In this document: piece by piece, positions 24,667 through 32,854 of the stretch | How the letters are laid out: each line of letters begins with the position of its first letter | How positions within the stretch are numbered: position 1 is the stretch's first letter | NCBI RefSeq assembly: GCF_001263205.1 | Contig: NZ_CP012333.1 | Coordinates: 1,302,001-1,366,000 of the forward strand | DNA length: 64,000 bases | From: Labilithrix luteola | GTDB lineage: Bacteria > Myxococcota_A > Polyangia > Polyangiales > Polyangiaceae | Direction: 5' to 3' | The notes under the pieces: model-generated | The model's database searches: none | What the model was told of the DNA's origin: nothing | The model's input: the letters and a program-made list of their open reading frames with translations, nothing else | Program-made: the position numbers and the translations under genes

Positions 24667-25641
24667 TCAGGGCAGAAGAACCGTCGAGCCCGTCGTCTTG
24701 CGCGCTTCGAGATCGCGGTGCGCGCGCTCGGCGTCGCGAAGGTGATACGTCTGGGAGACGTTCACGCGAAGGACGCCCTTCGCCACGAGGTCGAGGAGCT
24801 CCCCGGCGGTGGCTTCGAGCTCCGCGCGATCGTGGATGTAGGTGGCCAGCGTGGGACGCGTCAGATAGAGCGAGCCTTTCTGCGCGAGCACGCGAGGATC
24901 GATCGGCCCGACGGCTCCCGAGGAATTGCCGAAGGTCACCATCAAGCCGCGCAGGCGGAGGCTGTCGAGCGACATCGCGAACGTGTCTTTGCCGACCGAG
25001 TCGTAGACGACGGGCACGCCCACGCCGTTCGTGAGCTCGCGCACGCGTTCGGGGACATTCTCGGTTCGGTAGAGCAGCACGTGATCGCAACCGTGTTCGC
25101 GCGCGAGCTTGGCCTTCTCTTCGCTGCCCACGGTACCGATGACCGTGGCGCCGAGGTGCTTGGCCCACTGGCAGAGGATGAGACCCACGCCACCGGCCGC
25201 CGCGTGCACGAGGATGGTGTCGCCGCGTTTCACTTCGTAGGTGCGCCGGACGAGATACTGCGCGGTCATGCCCTTGAGCATCACGGCAGCAGCCACCTTG
25301 TCGTCGACGCCCTGCGGGATCTTCACCAGCACGGAGGCCGGAACGTTCCGCACCTCGGCGTAGGCACCGAGAGGGCCGCTCGCGTACGTCACCCGATCGC
25401 CGATCGAAAAGCCGCGGACGCCCGGACCGAGATCTTCGACGATGCCCGCGGCCTCCGAGCCGAGCCCCGACGGCAACGCCACCGGATACAGCCCGCTGCG
25501 ATGGTACGTGTCGATGAAGTTCAGGCCGATCGCCGTGTGCCGAACACGAACCTCGCCCGGCTCGGGCGGCGCGAGATCGACGGACTCCCAGCGCAGGACC
25601 TCGGGGCCACCGGTCTGGTGAAAGCGAATCGCATGATTCAT
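24667..25641 (-). CDS. qor: NADPH:quinone oxidoreductase, zinc-independent MDR family
   Basis: A 324-residue medium-chain reductase of QorA type: GLNFIDTYHRSGLYP near the N-terminus, the Rossmann motif HAAAGGVGLILCQWAK at about 147-162, VGSEEKAKLA, and VYDSVGKDTF. Zinc ligands of alcohol dehydrogenases are absent, as expected. It reduces quinones using NADPH in the cytosol. The start MNHAIRFH has GAGG 9 bases upstream and follows the VOC stop by 13 bp, so the two genes are an operon. Confidence 0.92.
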   Translation of the reverse strand: MNHAIRFHQTGGPEVLRWESVDLAPPEPGEVRVRHTAIGLNFIDTYHRSGLYPVALPSGLGSEAAGIVEDLGPGVRGFSIGDRVTYASGPLGAYAEVRNVPASVLVKIPQGVDDKVAAAVMLKGMTAQYLVRRTYEVKRGDTILVHAAAGGVGLILCQWAKHLGATVIGTVGSEEKAKLAREHGCDHVLLYRTENVPERVRELTNGVGVPVVYDSVGKDTFAMSLDSLRLRGLMVTFGNSSGAVGPIDPRVLAQKGSLYLTRPTLATYIHDRAELEATAGELLDLVAKGVLRVNVSQTYHLRDAERAHRDLEARKTTGSTVLLP

Positions 25642-25654
25642 GGGTCGACCTCGA

Positions 25655-26053
25655 TCAGGTATGAGGAAACTGAGGGTTGTACGCGACCTCCCAGAGGAAG
25701 CCATCGGGATCCGAGAAATATCCCGCGTAGCCGCCCCATTCCGTGTCGCGCGCGGGCTTGACGATGCGGCCGCCCCCCGATGCGACTTCGGCCATCAGCG
25801 CATCGACATGCTTCTGCGAACGAACGTTGTGCGCGAGGGTGATGCCCGCGAAGCCCGAACCTTCGGCGGGAACGCCCGCGTCGGCCGCGAGAAGCTCACG
25901 CGGGTAGAGCGAGAGCCACGTCTTGCCGAGCTCGAAGAACGCCACCGTCGGCGGCGTCGGGATGCGAGGAAGCCGCAGCACCTTCTCGTAAAAGCGCACG
26001 GCGCGTTCGAGGTTTCCGACTCCGAGGGTGACGAGACTCAGGCGCGGTTCCAT
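25655..26053 (-). CDS. VOC-family (glyoxalase/dioxygenase-like) protein
   Basis: A 132-residue vicinal-oxygen-chelate protein: LSLVTLGVGNLERAVRFYEKVL opens the first beta-alpha-beta-beta-beta unit, and GGYAGYFSDPDGFLWEVAYNP closes the second, with its metal-type Glu in FLWEVA. It could be a lactoylglutathione-lyase-like or resistance protein; the substrate is unknown. MEPRLS is taken as the start; an open frame further upstream has non-coding character. It is the first gene of an operon with qor. Confidence 0.85.
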   Translation of the reverse strand: MEPRLSLVTLGVGNLERAVRFYEKVLRLPRIPTPPTVAFFELGKTWLSLYPRELLAADAGVPAEGSGFAGITLAHNVRSQKHVDALMAEVASGGGRIVKPARDTEWGGYAGYFSDPDGFLWEVAYNPQFPHT

Positions 26054-26180
26054 GCGGAGACAACGGACGCTAGCACGGCGCGTCCGTGTCGTGGCGCACA
26101 CGCGAACGACCTCGTCCGTCGATTCGCTCGCGGCGCAAAACCGCGGCGCTCGTTCACCTGGCTCACCTGGTGAAGGTGGC

Positions 26181-27191
26181 TCACCGCATCGTTTCGAGCA
26201 CGGCAAGCCGCTCGATCACCGCCGCGAGTCCGAGCACGACGTCGGTCATCGCAACGAAGTCGTGATCGGCAGGCGTGATCCCCGAGGCGTCGCGCCCGGG
26301 CCGTGCGAAACGCAAGAAGTCGAACGACGCGACGTTCGACACGCGCATCGCCGGGTAGCCCTCGCGCCAGAATGCACGCTGATCGGCCGACGACGCCATC
26401 GGGAAAATGCTCGGCAGCACGAAGCCGCGCACCGGCATGTGCACGCCGAGACGGAACGCGTAGGCGGCCTGCGCGACCAGGGCCTCGGAACGCGGATTCC
26501 CGAAGAGGGCGACGACCTCGCCACCTTCTTCGACCCCATCACGAAGCGCGAACCCATCGAGGCACACCATGCCATCGACGCGCGTGCCCTTCTCGCGAAG
26601 CCGATGGGCATACGCGCGACTCCCGCGCGTCTCGCGAGGATGGTCGCGCCACGACGCGTTGGGCACGTCGGCGAACCCGACGAGCCGCACGGTGCGACCG
26701 AACGTGAAGCCCTCGAGATGTCTCGCGAGGGCGAGCAGGAGAACGAGGCCGGTCGCGTCGATCCCCTCGTCACGCCCGCCCGCCGCCACGATCCCGTCGT
26801 AGCGCGCGCCGACCACGATCTCGCCGAGGCCCGCCGCGTTCGGTTCGCCGCGAATCACGCACTCGATATTCTCGATGCGATTACCCGGCAACGTCGTCGT
26901 GCACGTGAGCGGCAGACGTGTCACCGCGCGGCCGCTCTCGAGGAACGTGTCCGCCACGAAGTCGCCCGCGATCGAGAACCGGTCCGGCGTCATCCCTCGC
27001 TGGCGGCGAGCACGAGCCTCCATCCAGAGCGCTTCGACGTCGTTACGGAGCTTTCCCCGCACCTCGTGCGGCGCGAGCGCGGCCTTCCTCGGCCGTCCAC
27101 CGGTATGTGTCGGCGTCCACGAAGGCGCATCGCTCGCCGGGAACGTCTCCCGCGCGGCTTCGTCGACCAAGGCTTCGTCGAGAATGGTCAT
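26181..27191 (-). CDS. M28-like peptidase-fold protein with degenerate metal site
   Basis: A 336-residue protein. The N-terminus carries TFPASDAPSWTPTHTGG, the xFPASDPPSW motif seen in many small soil-bacterial proteins. From about residue 65 it resembles family M28 aminopeptidases: VVGARYDGIVAAGGRDEG, RLVGFADVP, SRAYAHRL and a final ITPADHDFVAMTD. The metal-binding His of AHYDS is Arg here, so it may be inactive or altered. No signal peptide is seen. Its ATG overlaps the upstream stop (ATGA), placing it last in a three-gene unit. Confidence 0.7.
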   Translation of the reverse strand: MTILDEALVDEAARETFPASDAPSWTPTHTGGRPRKAALAPHEVRGKLRNDVEALWMEARARRQRGMTPDRFSIAGDFVADTFLESGRAVTRLPLTCTTTLPGNRIENIECVIRGEPNAAGLGEIVVGARYDGIVAAGGRDEGIDATGLVLLLALARHLEGFTFGRTVRLVGFADVPNASWRDHPRETRGSRAYAHRLREKGTRVDGMVCLDGFALRDGVEEGGEVVALFGNPRSEALVAQAAYAFRLGVHMPVRGFVLPSIFPMASSADQRAFWREGYPAMRVSNVASFDFLRFARPGRDASGITPADHDFVAMTDVVLGLAAVIERLAVLETMR

Positions 27192-27715
27192 CGATCGCCT
27201 CCGTTGTAGCGGGCATCGATTTCGGCAAAGAGCGGAGCGTCGACCACGGACACGCGATCTTCCGTCGGCTCGCCGAGTTCCTCGAGTCGTCTTCCGCTCG
27301 GCAGCTTTCCGTCGAGCATGTTCTTCATCGCGCGTTTGGCCAGCTGCGTCACCAGAACCGAGGCCGCGGCGAGCGCGCCCTTGCGCAGGACTTCGGCCGC
27401 GATCGACGGCTTCTTCTCGCCGCGCAGCTGACGCGCGAGGGGCGCGAGCCTGTTCCCCAAGCGGCGATCCCAACGGCGGCGCCTCCGGCGTCGTACTGCG
27501 CCGACCACGCCAAAGGTTGCGCCCGCACTCACCACCGCAAGGCCGACGAACGTGAGGACCACCGGCGCCGCCACGCGCTTTGCGTAGTGACCGACCTCGG
27601 AGACCTGATGGCGGCGAAAATCGAGCGCATCGATCGTACGCAGCAAACGCGCGCGAATGGCGTTCGCCCGTTGTTCGAGTCGCTCGCGCTCGTCGCCCGC
27701 CGTGGAGAGCTGCAT
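27188..27715 (-). CDS. hypothetical membrane-associated protein
   Basis: A 175-residue protein: a charged helical N-terminus with many Arg and Glu (ERLEQRANAIRARLLRTIDAL), one hydrophobic helix (APVVLTFVGLAVVSAGATFGV), a striking RRRRRRR cluster just after it, then a KKPSIAAEVLRKGALAAASVLVTQLAKRA region and an acidic tail. The layout resembles DUF3618-type proteins that travel with holin-like membrane proteins. It starts 2 bp after the upstream stop and overlaps the next gene by 4 bp. Confidence 0.65.
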   Translation of the reverse strand: MQLSTAGDERERLEQRANAIRARLLRTIDALDFRRHQVSEVGHYAKRVAAPVVLTFVGLAVVSAGATFGVVGAVRRRRRRRWDRRLGNRLAPLARQLRGEKKPSIAAEVLRKGALAAASVLVTQLAKRAMKNMLDGKLPSGRRLEELGEPTEDRVSVVDAPLFAEIDARYNGGDR

Positions 27716-27717
27716 GG

Positions 27718-28122
27718 TCACGCGATGTGCTCCTTCAAGTGGTTGACGTCGAGCTGGAGACGAGAGCGCGTCGCCTCGAGCGGCTTCTTCGGCAAGAGCG
27801 TGTAGCCGATGAGCGCGGCGATGCCGGCGGCCGCCAAGAAACAACCGGCGACGACGAGCGCGACGAGCGCCGTTCCGCCGAACGCCATCACGAGCGCATA
27901 GCCGAGGAGGCAAATCACCATCAACGCCGCGACGATCGCGACCGCGAATCCGATGGCGGCCCGCTTCGAACGAACGATCTCGTGCTTCACGTCGGCGCGG
28001 GCGAGCTCCACCTCGATGCGGGCGAGCTCCTTGGCCTCGTCGAGTGCCTCGCGCAGCAACTCCGCCGTGGAGGCGTCGTTGCGAAGCGGACCCTCGAGCT
28101 CGGATGAAGGCAGCTGTTGCAT
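27718..28122 (-). CDS. phage holin family (superfamily III-like) membrane protein
   Basis: A 134-residue protein: a helical charged N-terminus (LLREALDEAKELARIEVELA, DVKHEIVRSKRAA) followed by two adjacent membrane helices (IGFAVAIVAALMVICLLGYAL and ALVALVVAGCFLAAAGIAAL). This matches the PF07332-type family that is common on bacterial chromosomes and has no proven holin role there. The start has a textbook AGGAG 7 bases upstream. It leads the unit continuing to 26181, which may be an envelope-stress module. Confidence 0.8.
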   Translation of the reverse strand: MQQLPSSELEGPLRNDASTAELLREALDEAKELARIEVELARADVKHEIVRSKRAAIGFAVAIVAALMVICLLGYALVMAFGGTALVALVVAGCFLAAAGIAALIGYTLLPKKPLEATRSRLQLDVNHLKEHIA

Positions 28123-28192
28123 GGAATCTCCTGTGGATGCTCGGCTCTGACCTCGTGCGAACCGCGTGCCACTGCACGTCCGACGCGCGTCG

Positions 28193-31100
28193 TCAGTACC
28201 GCTTCTGCCAGACCGCATCGGCGACGGCCTTGCCGCGGTCTCCGAACGTGGTCTCGAGCGACCAGTTCGTATGGAAGCGCCAGTCGATCGTCGCGAGGTT
28301 CGTGTCCGGATCGGTGATGGGCGGCGTTCCGAGCACGTGAGCGAACTGCACGGAGATGGCACGCGAGATCTGAACCTCGACCTCCGGACGTGGATTGTTC
28401 GCCAACGTCGTGTCGATGCGCGCTGTGGCCTGGATGCCGGTGAGGTCATCGAGTGCGTCGGTGAGGCCTTGCGCTGCAACGGCACCACCCACCGCCGCGG
28501 CGGCGCGAGTCGTCGAGTTCGCCTGCTGTCCCGTTGCGGTGGGTGAGGCGTTCATTCCATCGGCACTGCCGAAGAGCACGAGCGCGAAGAGCTCGTTCTT
28601 CGGACGCGGAGGCTCCGAGTGCAGGTTCAGCTGGCCGGTCTTCAGCGGGCCGGCGAAGTCGGCGTAGACCTTCGTGCCGTCGTTCGCGGTCCACGTCGCC
28701 GTCGCCACGATCGTGGGGTTCGCGGTGTCCTCGGGATTGAAGGTGACCGTGCCGCGCTCGACGACGAACTCCTTGCCCTGCACGTCGATCTTGCCACTCT
28801 TCACCGAGATCTGACCGCTCATCACCGTCTTGCCGTCGAGCGAGACGCGGGGGTGGCCCGTCAGGACGATGCGCGCTTGGGTGCCGCGCACCACGACCAC
28901 CTCGCCGAGCGTGACGTCGACGTCGTAGAGCGACGCCGGCGTTTCTTCCTCCTCGAGATCGCCCTTGTCGAGCCGCAAGCGAACGAACTCGGTCGGCGAG
29001 CGGTACACGCCTACTTTGATCTGCTCGTTCTTCCCGAGCTCCTGCACGCCGGTCTTCAGCGACTTCGCGAGCTTGACGTTGAACTTCGGCACGTTCACCG
29101 CCACGACGAGCTTCTTCGGGTCGTCGGGGCTCTTGTGGATGTCGACGCTGGCTTCGCCGAAGACGTTGCCGATGGGCTTTCCCTGGACGGCAAGGTCGAT
29201 CGCCTTCTTGTCGGGGATCTTCAGATTCGCGTTCGCACCGGCGAAGCTCAGCCCGTCCATCTTCAGGACTGCATTCGCGGAGACGTGGCCGTCGGAGGTC
29301 GACGCCTCGACGTTGGTGACGCGAATCGTTCCGTCCTGCTCGATCATGACCTTCGCCTGCGCGTCCTCGAATTCTTCACCGATGGCTGCGATCTGCACAT
29401 TTCCGTCTTTGAAGTCGAGTTGGCCGCCCATCGTGGCGCTCTTGGTTCGCGGGTCGAACGCGAAGCGGAGATCGCCGTCGAGCCGGCCATCGAGCTCGTT
29501 CATCACGGTCTGGACGAAGGGGAGAATGGCCGAGGCTCGGAACGCCTTGGCGACGAGGTGCGCATCGAAGGGCTCGGCCGGGTCGAGCCTCGGCACCACA
29601 TTGCCACCCCAGGCGAGGCCACTCGAAGCTTGGAGATCGAGGAAGCCATCCTTCTGGCCATCCTTTTGATCGATGCGCGCCGCGGCGGTGAGCTTCCCAT
29701 CACCGGCTTCGAGGGAGATCTTGCCCTTCTCGTAGTCGGCGCGCCCGATCCGAAGTCCGCCGAGGGCGAGATCGGCCTTGAGATGGGCGTCCTTGTGGAG
29801 ACCATCGAGCACGACGTCGCCGGTCACGTTGCCGCGAATGCGCCGATCGGCGAGCGATGACACGAGGTCCAGCGGGAAACCGTCGAGGTGCGCCTTGGCG
29901 CTCGTCGTCCACGGCACGGAGGCCCGCGAAGCGATGAGGAGGTCGGCCACCTTTGCTTCGGCCGTGGCATCGATCGCCAGCGCCTTTTTGCCCCGACTCT
30001 TCATCTCGACGCCGAGCGTCGCCTTCGCTCCGTCGTAAGCGAGGTTCAGATCGGTGTCGGTCGCCAGGTCGAGCGCTGCGTACTTCGATCGAATGCCGTG
30101 TGCCTTCGCCTGTAGCGAGAGGTGCGGCTCGGCAACCGTGCCGGTGAGCTCGAGCTGGCCGCCCACCGTCCCCGCCGTCATCTTCGTGCCGAAGACGGCG
30201 GGCAATCGGTCGAGCGTTCGCGTAGGCACGGTGACCAGCATGCTCACGGGCGCACTCTTCGTTTTTTCGAGCGTGCCTCCGAAGTCGGCGAGGAGCTCGG
30301 CATACGGCAGGTCGGCCTTGGCATCGAGCGACAACAGCGCGCCGCGCGAATCGGTGACGCGCGCGGCGAACTCACCGGCGCCGGAGGTGCCATCGACGCG
30401 AATGTCGAAGGCCACGTCCATTTCGCTCGAACGGAAGCCGACCTCCTTGCGGATCTCGGTCTTGCCCATTTTCGTACTCGTCGCCTGCCCCTCGGCGACG
30501 ACGAGCCCTTTCGTGCGGATGCTCACGCGCGCTTCGGGAGCCGCCGTGGGGCTGTCGCGCCCTACGGTGCCGCGCACGAAGAGCCACCCTGCGAGATCGG
30601 CCGGCGGCCTCGAGCCCTCGGGAAACATGGCCAGAAGGCGAGACATCTCCACGAAACCGTCGAACCGCACGCGTCCCGAAACGCCCTTCCACGAAGCGAG
30701 CTGGGACGGATGACCGGACACCGAGAGCCGCGTGCCGTGGAAAGCGAGATGACCGGCGTTCGGAACGTCGGCGTCGAGGTCGAGTCCGATCCGCCGCTCG
30801 GCGACCGTCGCGTCGGCCTTGAGGCTCCCTCCCTCGATCTTGAAGGCATGGAGGTTCTGCATGTCGACGTGCAGCTCGCCCCTCGGATTGTCGCGCTCGA
30901 GCATGGCATCCGCCTGAATCGCGAGAGTGCCGGCGCGAACGTCTTTCCCGCGACCGGCAAAGACGGCGAGGCGACCAAGATCGACCGACTTTGCATCGAT
31001 CTTCACCTTCACCGCGCGTCGATCGCGACTCACGTCGGCGAAGATCGGCTCCCCCACGCCCGTGATGACGGCGCCGTTCACGAGGAAGCGAGCCCCACCG

Positions 31101-32854
31101 ATGTCGACGTCCGACGCGAGAATCGAGGCCGACAAGCCTCCGCGAACGACGTCGACGTGCGGCTCGTGAACCACGATCCGTGAGCCCGCGAGCTCTACGC
31201 GGCCACGAACGTCGGCGGCATCGAGCCTCTGGCCTTCGCCGCGAAGCCCTTCGGTGTGGACGCCGAGCTCGATCTTCGGATGGTCGGCGGTTCCGCTGGC
31301 GCTGACGCGCGCGCGAATCGCATCGGCCCCGAAATCACCGCGAGCTACGTTCGTGCCATCGATCGTCGCCCGCACGTCGAACGACTTGTTGGAGAGACGC
31401 AGTGTTCCCTTGGCGTCCGCGCTGGCGCTGCCCACGAGGCCAGCCTTCTTTCCGAGGCGCGTCAGGTCCGGAACCTTCGATGAAACGTCGGCCGAGAAAA
31501 CCGTGTCGTTCGGCTCGGGGCGAACCGTCACGGTGAACTCCGACGGGAAGCGCTCGTCGAGCACGCGTCCCGTCGCACGCAGCGCTCCCGTCGCAAGGTC
31601 GCTGCGAACGCTCAGCACAGGAGCGAGCTCGCCGTCGATTCTCCCAGGAAGCGTGTCGACGCTGACCGTGCCGGACACGCCCCCCTTCTTGGGAAACATC
31701 ACGTCGGCCGAGGCGTCGAACCCCAGGTCGCTCGATGGAGCGGAGCGCACGACCGCTTGCAGGTCGACGTTGCGCGCGGAGACCGTTCCACGCGCAGCGA
31801 AGCCATCGCTCAGATCGAGATCGGCCTTCGCGTCGACCGTTCCGCGCCCCAGCGAGGCATGGGCCGCGGCCGCCACACGTGGCAGCGTGCCGTGCGCCTC
31901 TGCGTGAAACACGACCTGATCGCGAATTTCGAGCTCGGAGGCTGCGCGAACGTGCTCGCCCGTGAGGTCGCGCGCATCGAAGGTGCCGTCCACGCGCTTT
32001 CCGTCGAGCGACGCGCGAAGTTCGCTGGTCGCGCCGAAGATGGTCCCGGTGAACGAGGCGGCGAGCTCCATGTCCTTGCCCGTCGCCGACGGCATCTGGA
32101 AACGCCCTTCGAGGTGGCCCTTCGGATCGGCACCGCGAGGCAGCCCGCGGGTCACGAGCTCGAGACGGTCGACGTTCGCGCGAATCGAATTCGGGTCGTA
32201 GTGGCCCCTGCCTGCGAGGTTCCTCAGGTCGGCGTCCAGATAGGGTGAGCCGCCCGGCTGCCCGTGCACCCACGCGTGACGAATGCCAATTTCCGGAGCA
32301 TCGAGGCTCACTCCTCTTCCCGGCGTCTTCGGCTCCGTCTCCTTGGCTGGCGCGGGCGACGAGAACGCATTGGCCAAGCGCAAGTTGCCGGCGGCGTCGG
32401 AGTCGAGTGACACGTCGACGTGGGCGATGGATATCTCGGGAAAGGCGAGGATGACGTCTCCCTTGCCCCCCAGGACGGAGCGCAGCGCGCGCACACCCCG
32501 GATGCGCACGCGGATGCCATCGGCGGCGAGCACCTGGCGACCTTCGGGGTCGTAGATCTTCCCGCTGAGCCCCGACACGCCGCCGAGACCGAGGCTCCCG
32601 ATGTGTTCGATGGAAATCGTGCCCGCGAACGTGGACCGGAGGAGCTTCGTCACCGATGACGAGACCACGCGACGAGTCGCGGGCAAGTTGACGTGGAGAA
32701 GGACTCCGGCCGCGAGCGCGAGCACGAAGACGAGGAGCAGGAGAATGGCTCCGAAGACGCGTTTCGCCGCGCGACTCGAACGCCCTCGATGCGATTCCCC
32801 AGTGGCATCAGTACGCTTCGCCAACGCCGATGTGCACTGCCATCGGAATGCCAA
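28193..32854 (-). CDS. tamB: TamB, inner-membrane-anchored bridge protein
   Basis: A 1,553-residue TamB/DUF490 protein: a short basic cytosolic start, one membrane helix (VFGAILLLLVFVLALAAGVLL), about 1,100 residues of beta-repeat (AsmA-like) sequence, and the conserved C-terminal domain (VVRGTQARIVLTGHP, MSGQISVKSGKIDV, ELFALVLFGS). In proteobacteria TamB spans the periplasm, works with the Omp85 protein TamA and is thought to move phospholipids or help insert outer-membrane proteins. Its start lies inside the end of tamA (47-bp overlap); a TTG a few codons downstream is also possible. The size is typical for large TamB proteins. Confidence 0.92.
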   Translation of the reverse strand: MAFRWQCTSALAKRTDATGESHRGRSSRAAKRVFGAILLLLVFVLALAAGVLLHVNLPATRRVVSSSVTKLLRSTFAGTISIEHIGSLGLGGVSGLSGKIYDPEGRQVLAADGIRVRIRGVRALRSVLGGKGDVILAFPEISIAHVDVSLDSDAAGNLRLANAFSSPAPAKETEPKTPGRGVSLDAPEIGIRHAWVHGQPGGSPYLDADLRNLAGRGHYDPNSIRANVDRLELVTRGLPRGADPKGHLEGRFQMPSATGKDMELAASFTGTIFGATSELRASLDGKRVDGTFDARDLTGEHVRAASELEIRDQVVFHAEAHGTLPRVAAAAHASLGRGTVDAKADLDLSDGFAARGTVSARNVDLQAVVRSAPSSDLGFDASADVMFPKKGGVSGTVSVDTLPGRIDGELAPVLSVRSDLATGALRATGRVLDERFPSEFTVTVRPEPNDTVFSADVSSKVPDLTRLGKKAGLVGSASADAKGTLRLSNKSFDVRATIDGTNVARGDFGADAIRARVSASGTADHPKIELGVHTEGLRGEGQRLDAADVRGRVELAGSRIVVHEPHVDVVRGGLSASILASDVDIGGARFLVNGAVITGVGEPIFADVSRDRRAVKVKIDAKSVDLGRLAVFAGRGKDVRAGTLAIQADAMLERDNPRGELHVDMQNLHAFKIEGGSLKADATVAERRIGLDLDADVPNAGHLAFHGTRLSVSGHPSQLASWKGVSGRVRFDGFVEMSRLLAMFPEGSRPPADLAGWLFVRGTVGRDSPTAAPEARVSIRTKGLVVAEGQATSTKMGKTEIRKEVGFRSSEMDVAFDIRVDGTSGAGEFAARVTDSRGALLSLDAKADLPYAELLADFGGTLEKTKSAPVSMLVTVPTRTLDRLPAVFGTKMTAGTVGGQLELTGTVAEPHLSLQAKAHGIRSKYAALDLATDTDLNLAYDGAKATLGVEMKSRGKKALAIDATAEAKVADLLIASRASVPWTTSAKAHLDGFPLDLVSSLADRRIRGNVTGDVVLDGLHKDAHLKADLALGGLRIGRADYEKGKISLEAGDGKLTAAARIDQKDGQKDGFLDLQASSGLAWGGNVVPRLDPAEPFDAHLVAKAFRASAILPFVQTVMNELDGRLDGDLRFAFDPRTKSATMGGQLDFKDGNVQIAAIGEEFEDAQAKVMIEQDGTIRVTNVEASTSDGHVSANAVLKMDGLSFAGANANLKIPDKKAIDLAVQGKPIGNVFGEASVDIHKSPDDPKKLVVAVNVPKFNVKLAKSLKTGVQELGKNEQIKVGVYRSPTEFVRLRLDKGDLEEEETPASLYDVDVTLGEVVVVRGTQARIVLTGHPRVSLDGKTVMSGQISVKSGKIDVQGKEFVVERGTVTFNPEDTANPTIVATATWTANDGTKVYADFAGPLKTGQLNLHSEPPRPKNELFALVLFGSADGMNASPTATGQQANSTTRAAAAVGGAVAAQGLTDALDDLTGIQATARIDTTLANNPRPEVEVQISRAISVQFAHVLGTPPITDPDTNLATIDWRFHTNWSLETTFGDRGKAVADAVWQKRY

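Noticed and set aside
24667..26053. Alcohol dehydrogenase and longer VOC protein from upstream starts
   Set aside because: Zinc ligands are absent in the reductase, and the N-terminal extensions of both frames are Arg/Ser-rich non-native sequence.
27718..28122. Prophage remnant suggested by the holin-family protein
   Set aside because: This family is widespread on chromosomes; no other phage gene, integrase or attachment site is near.
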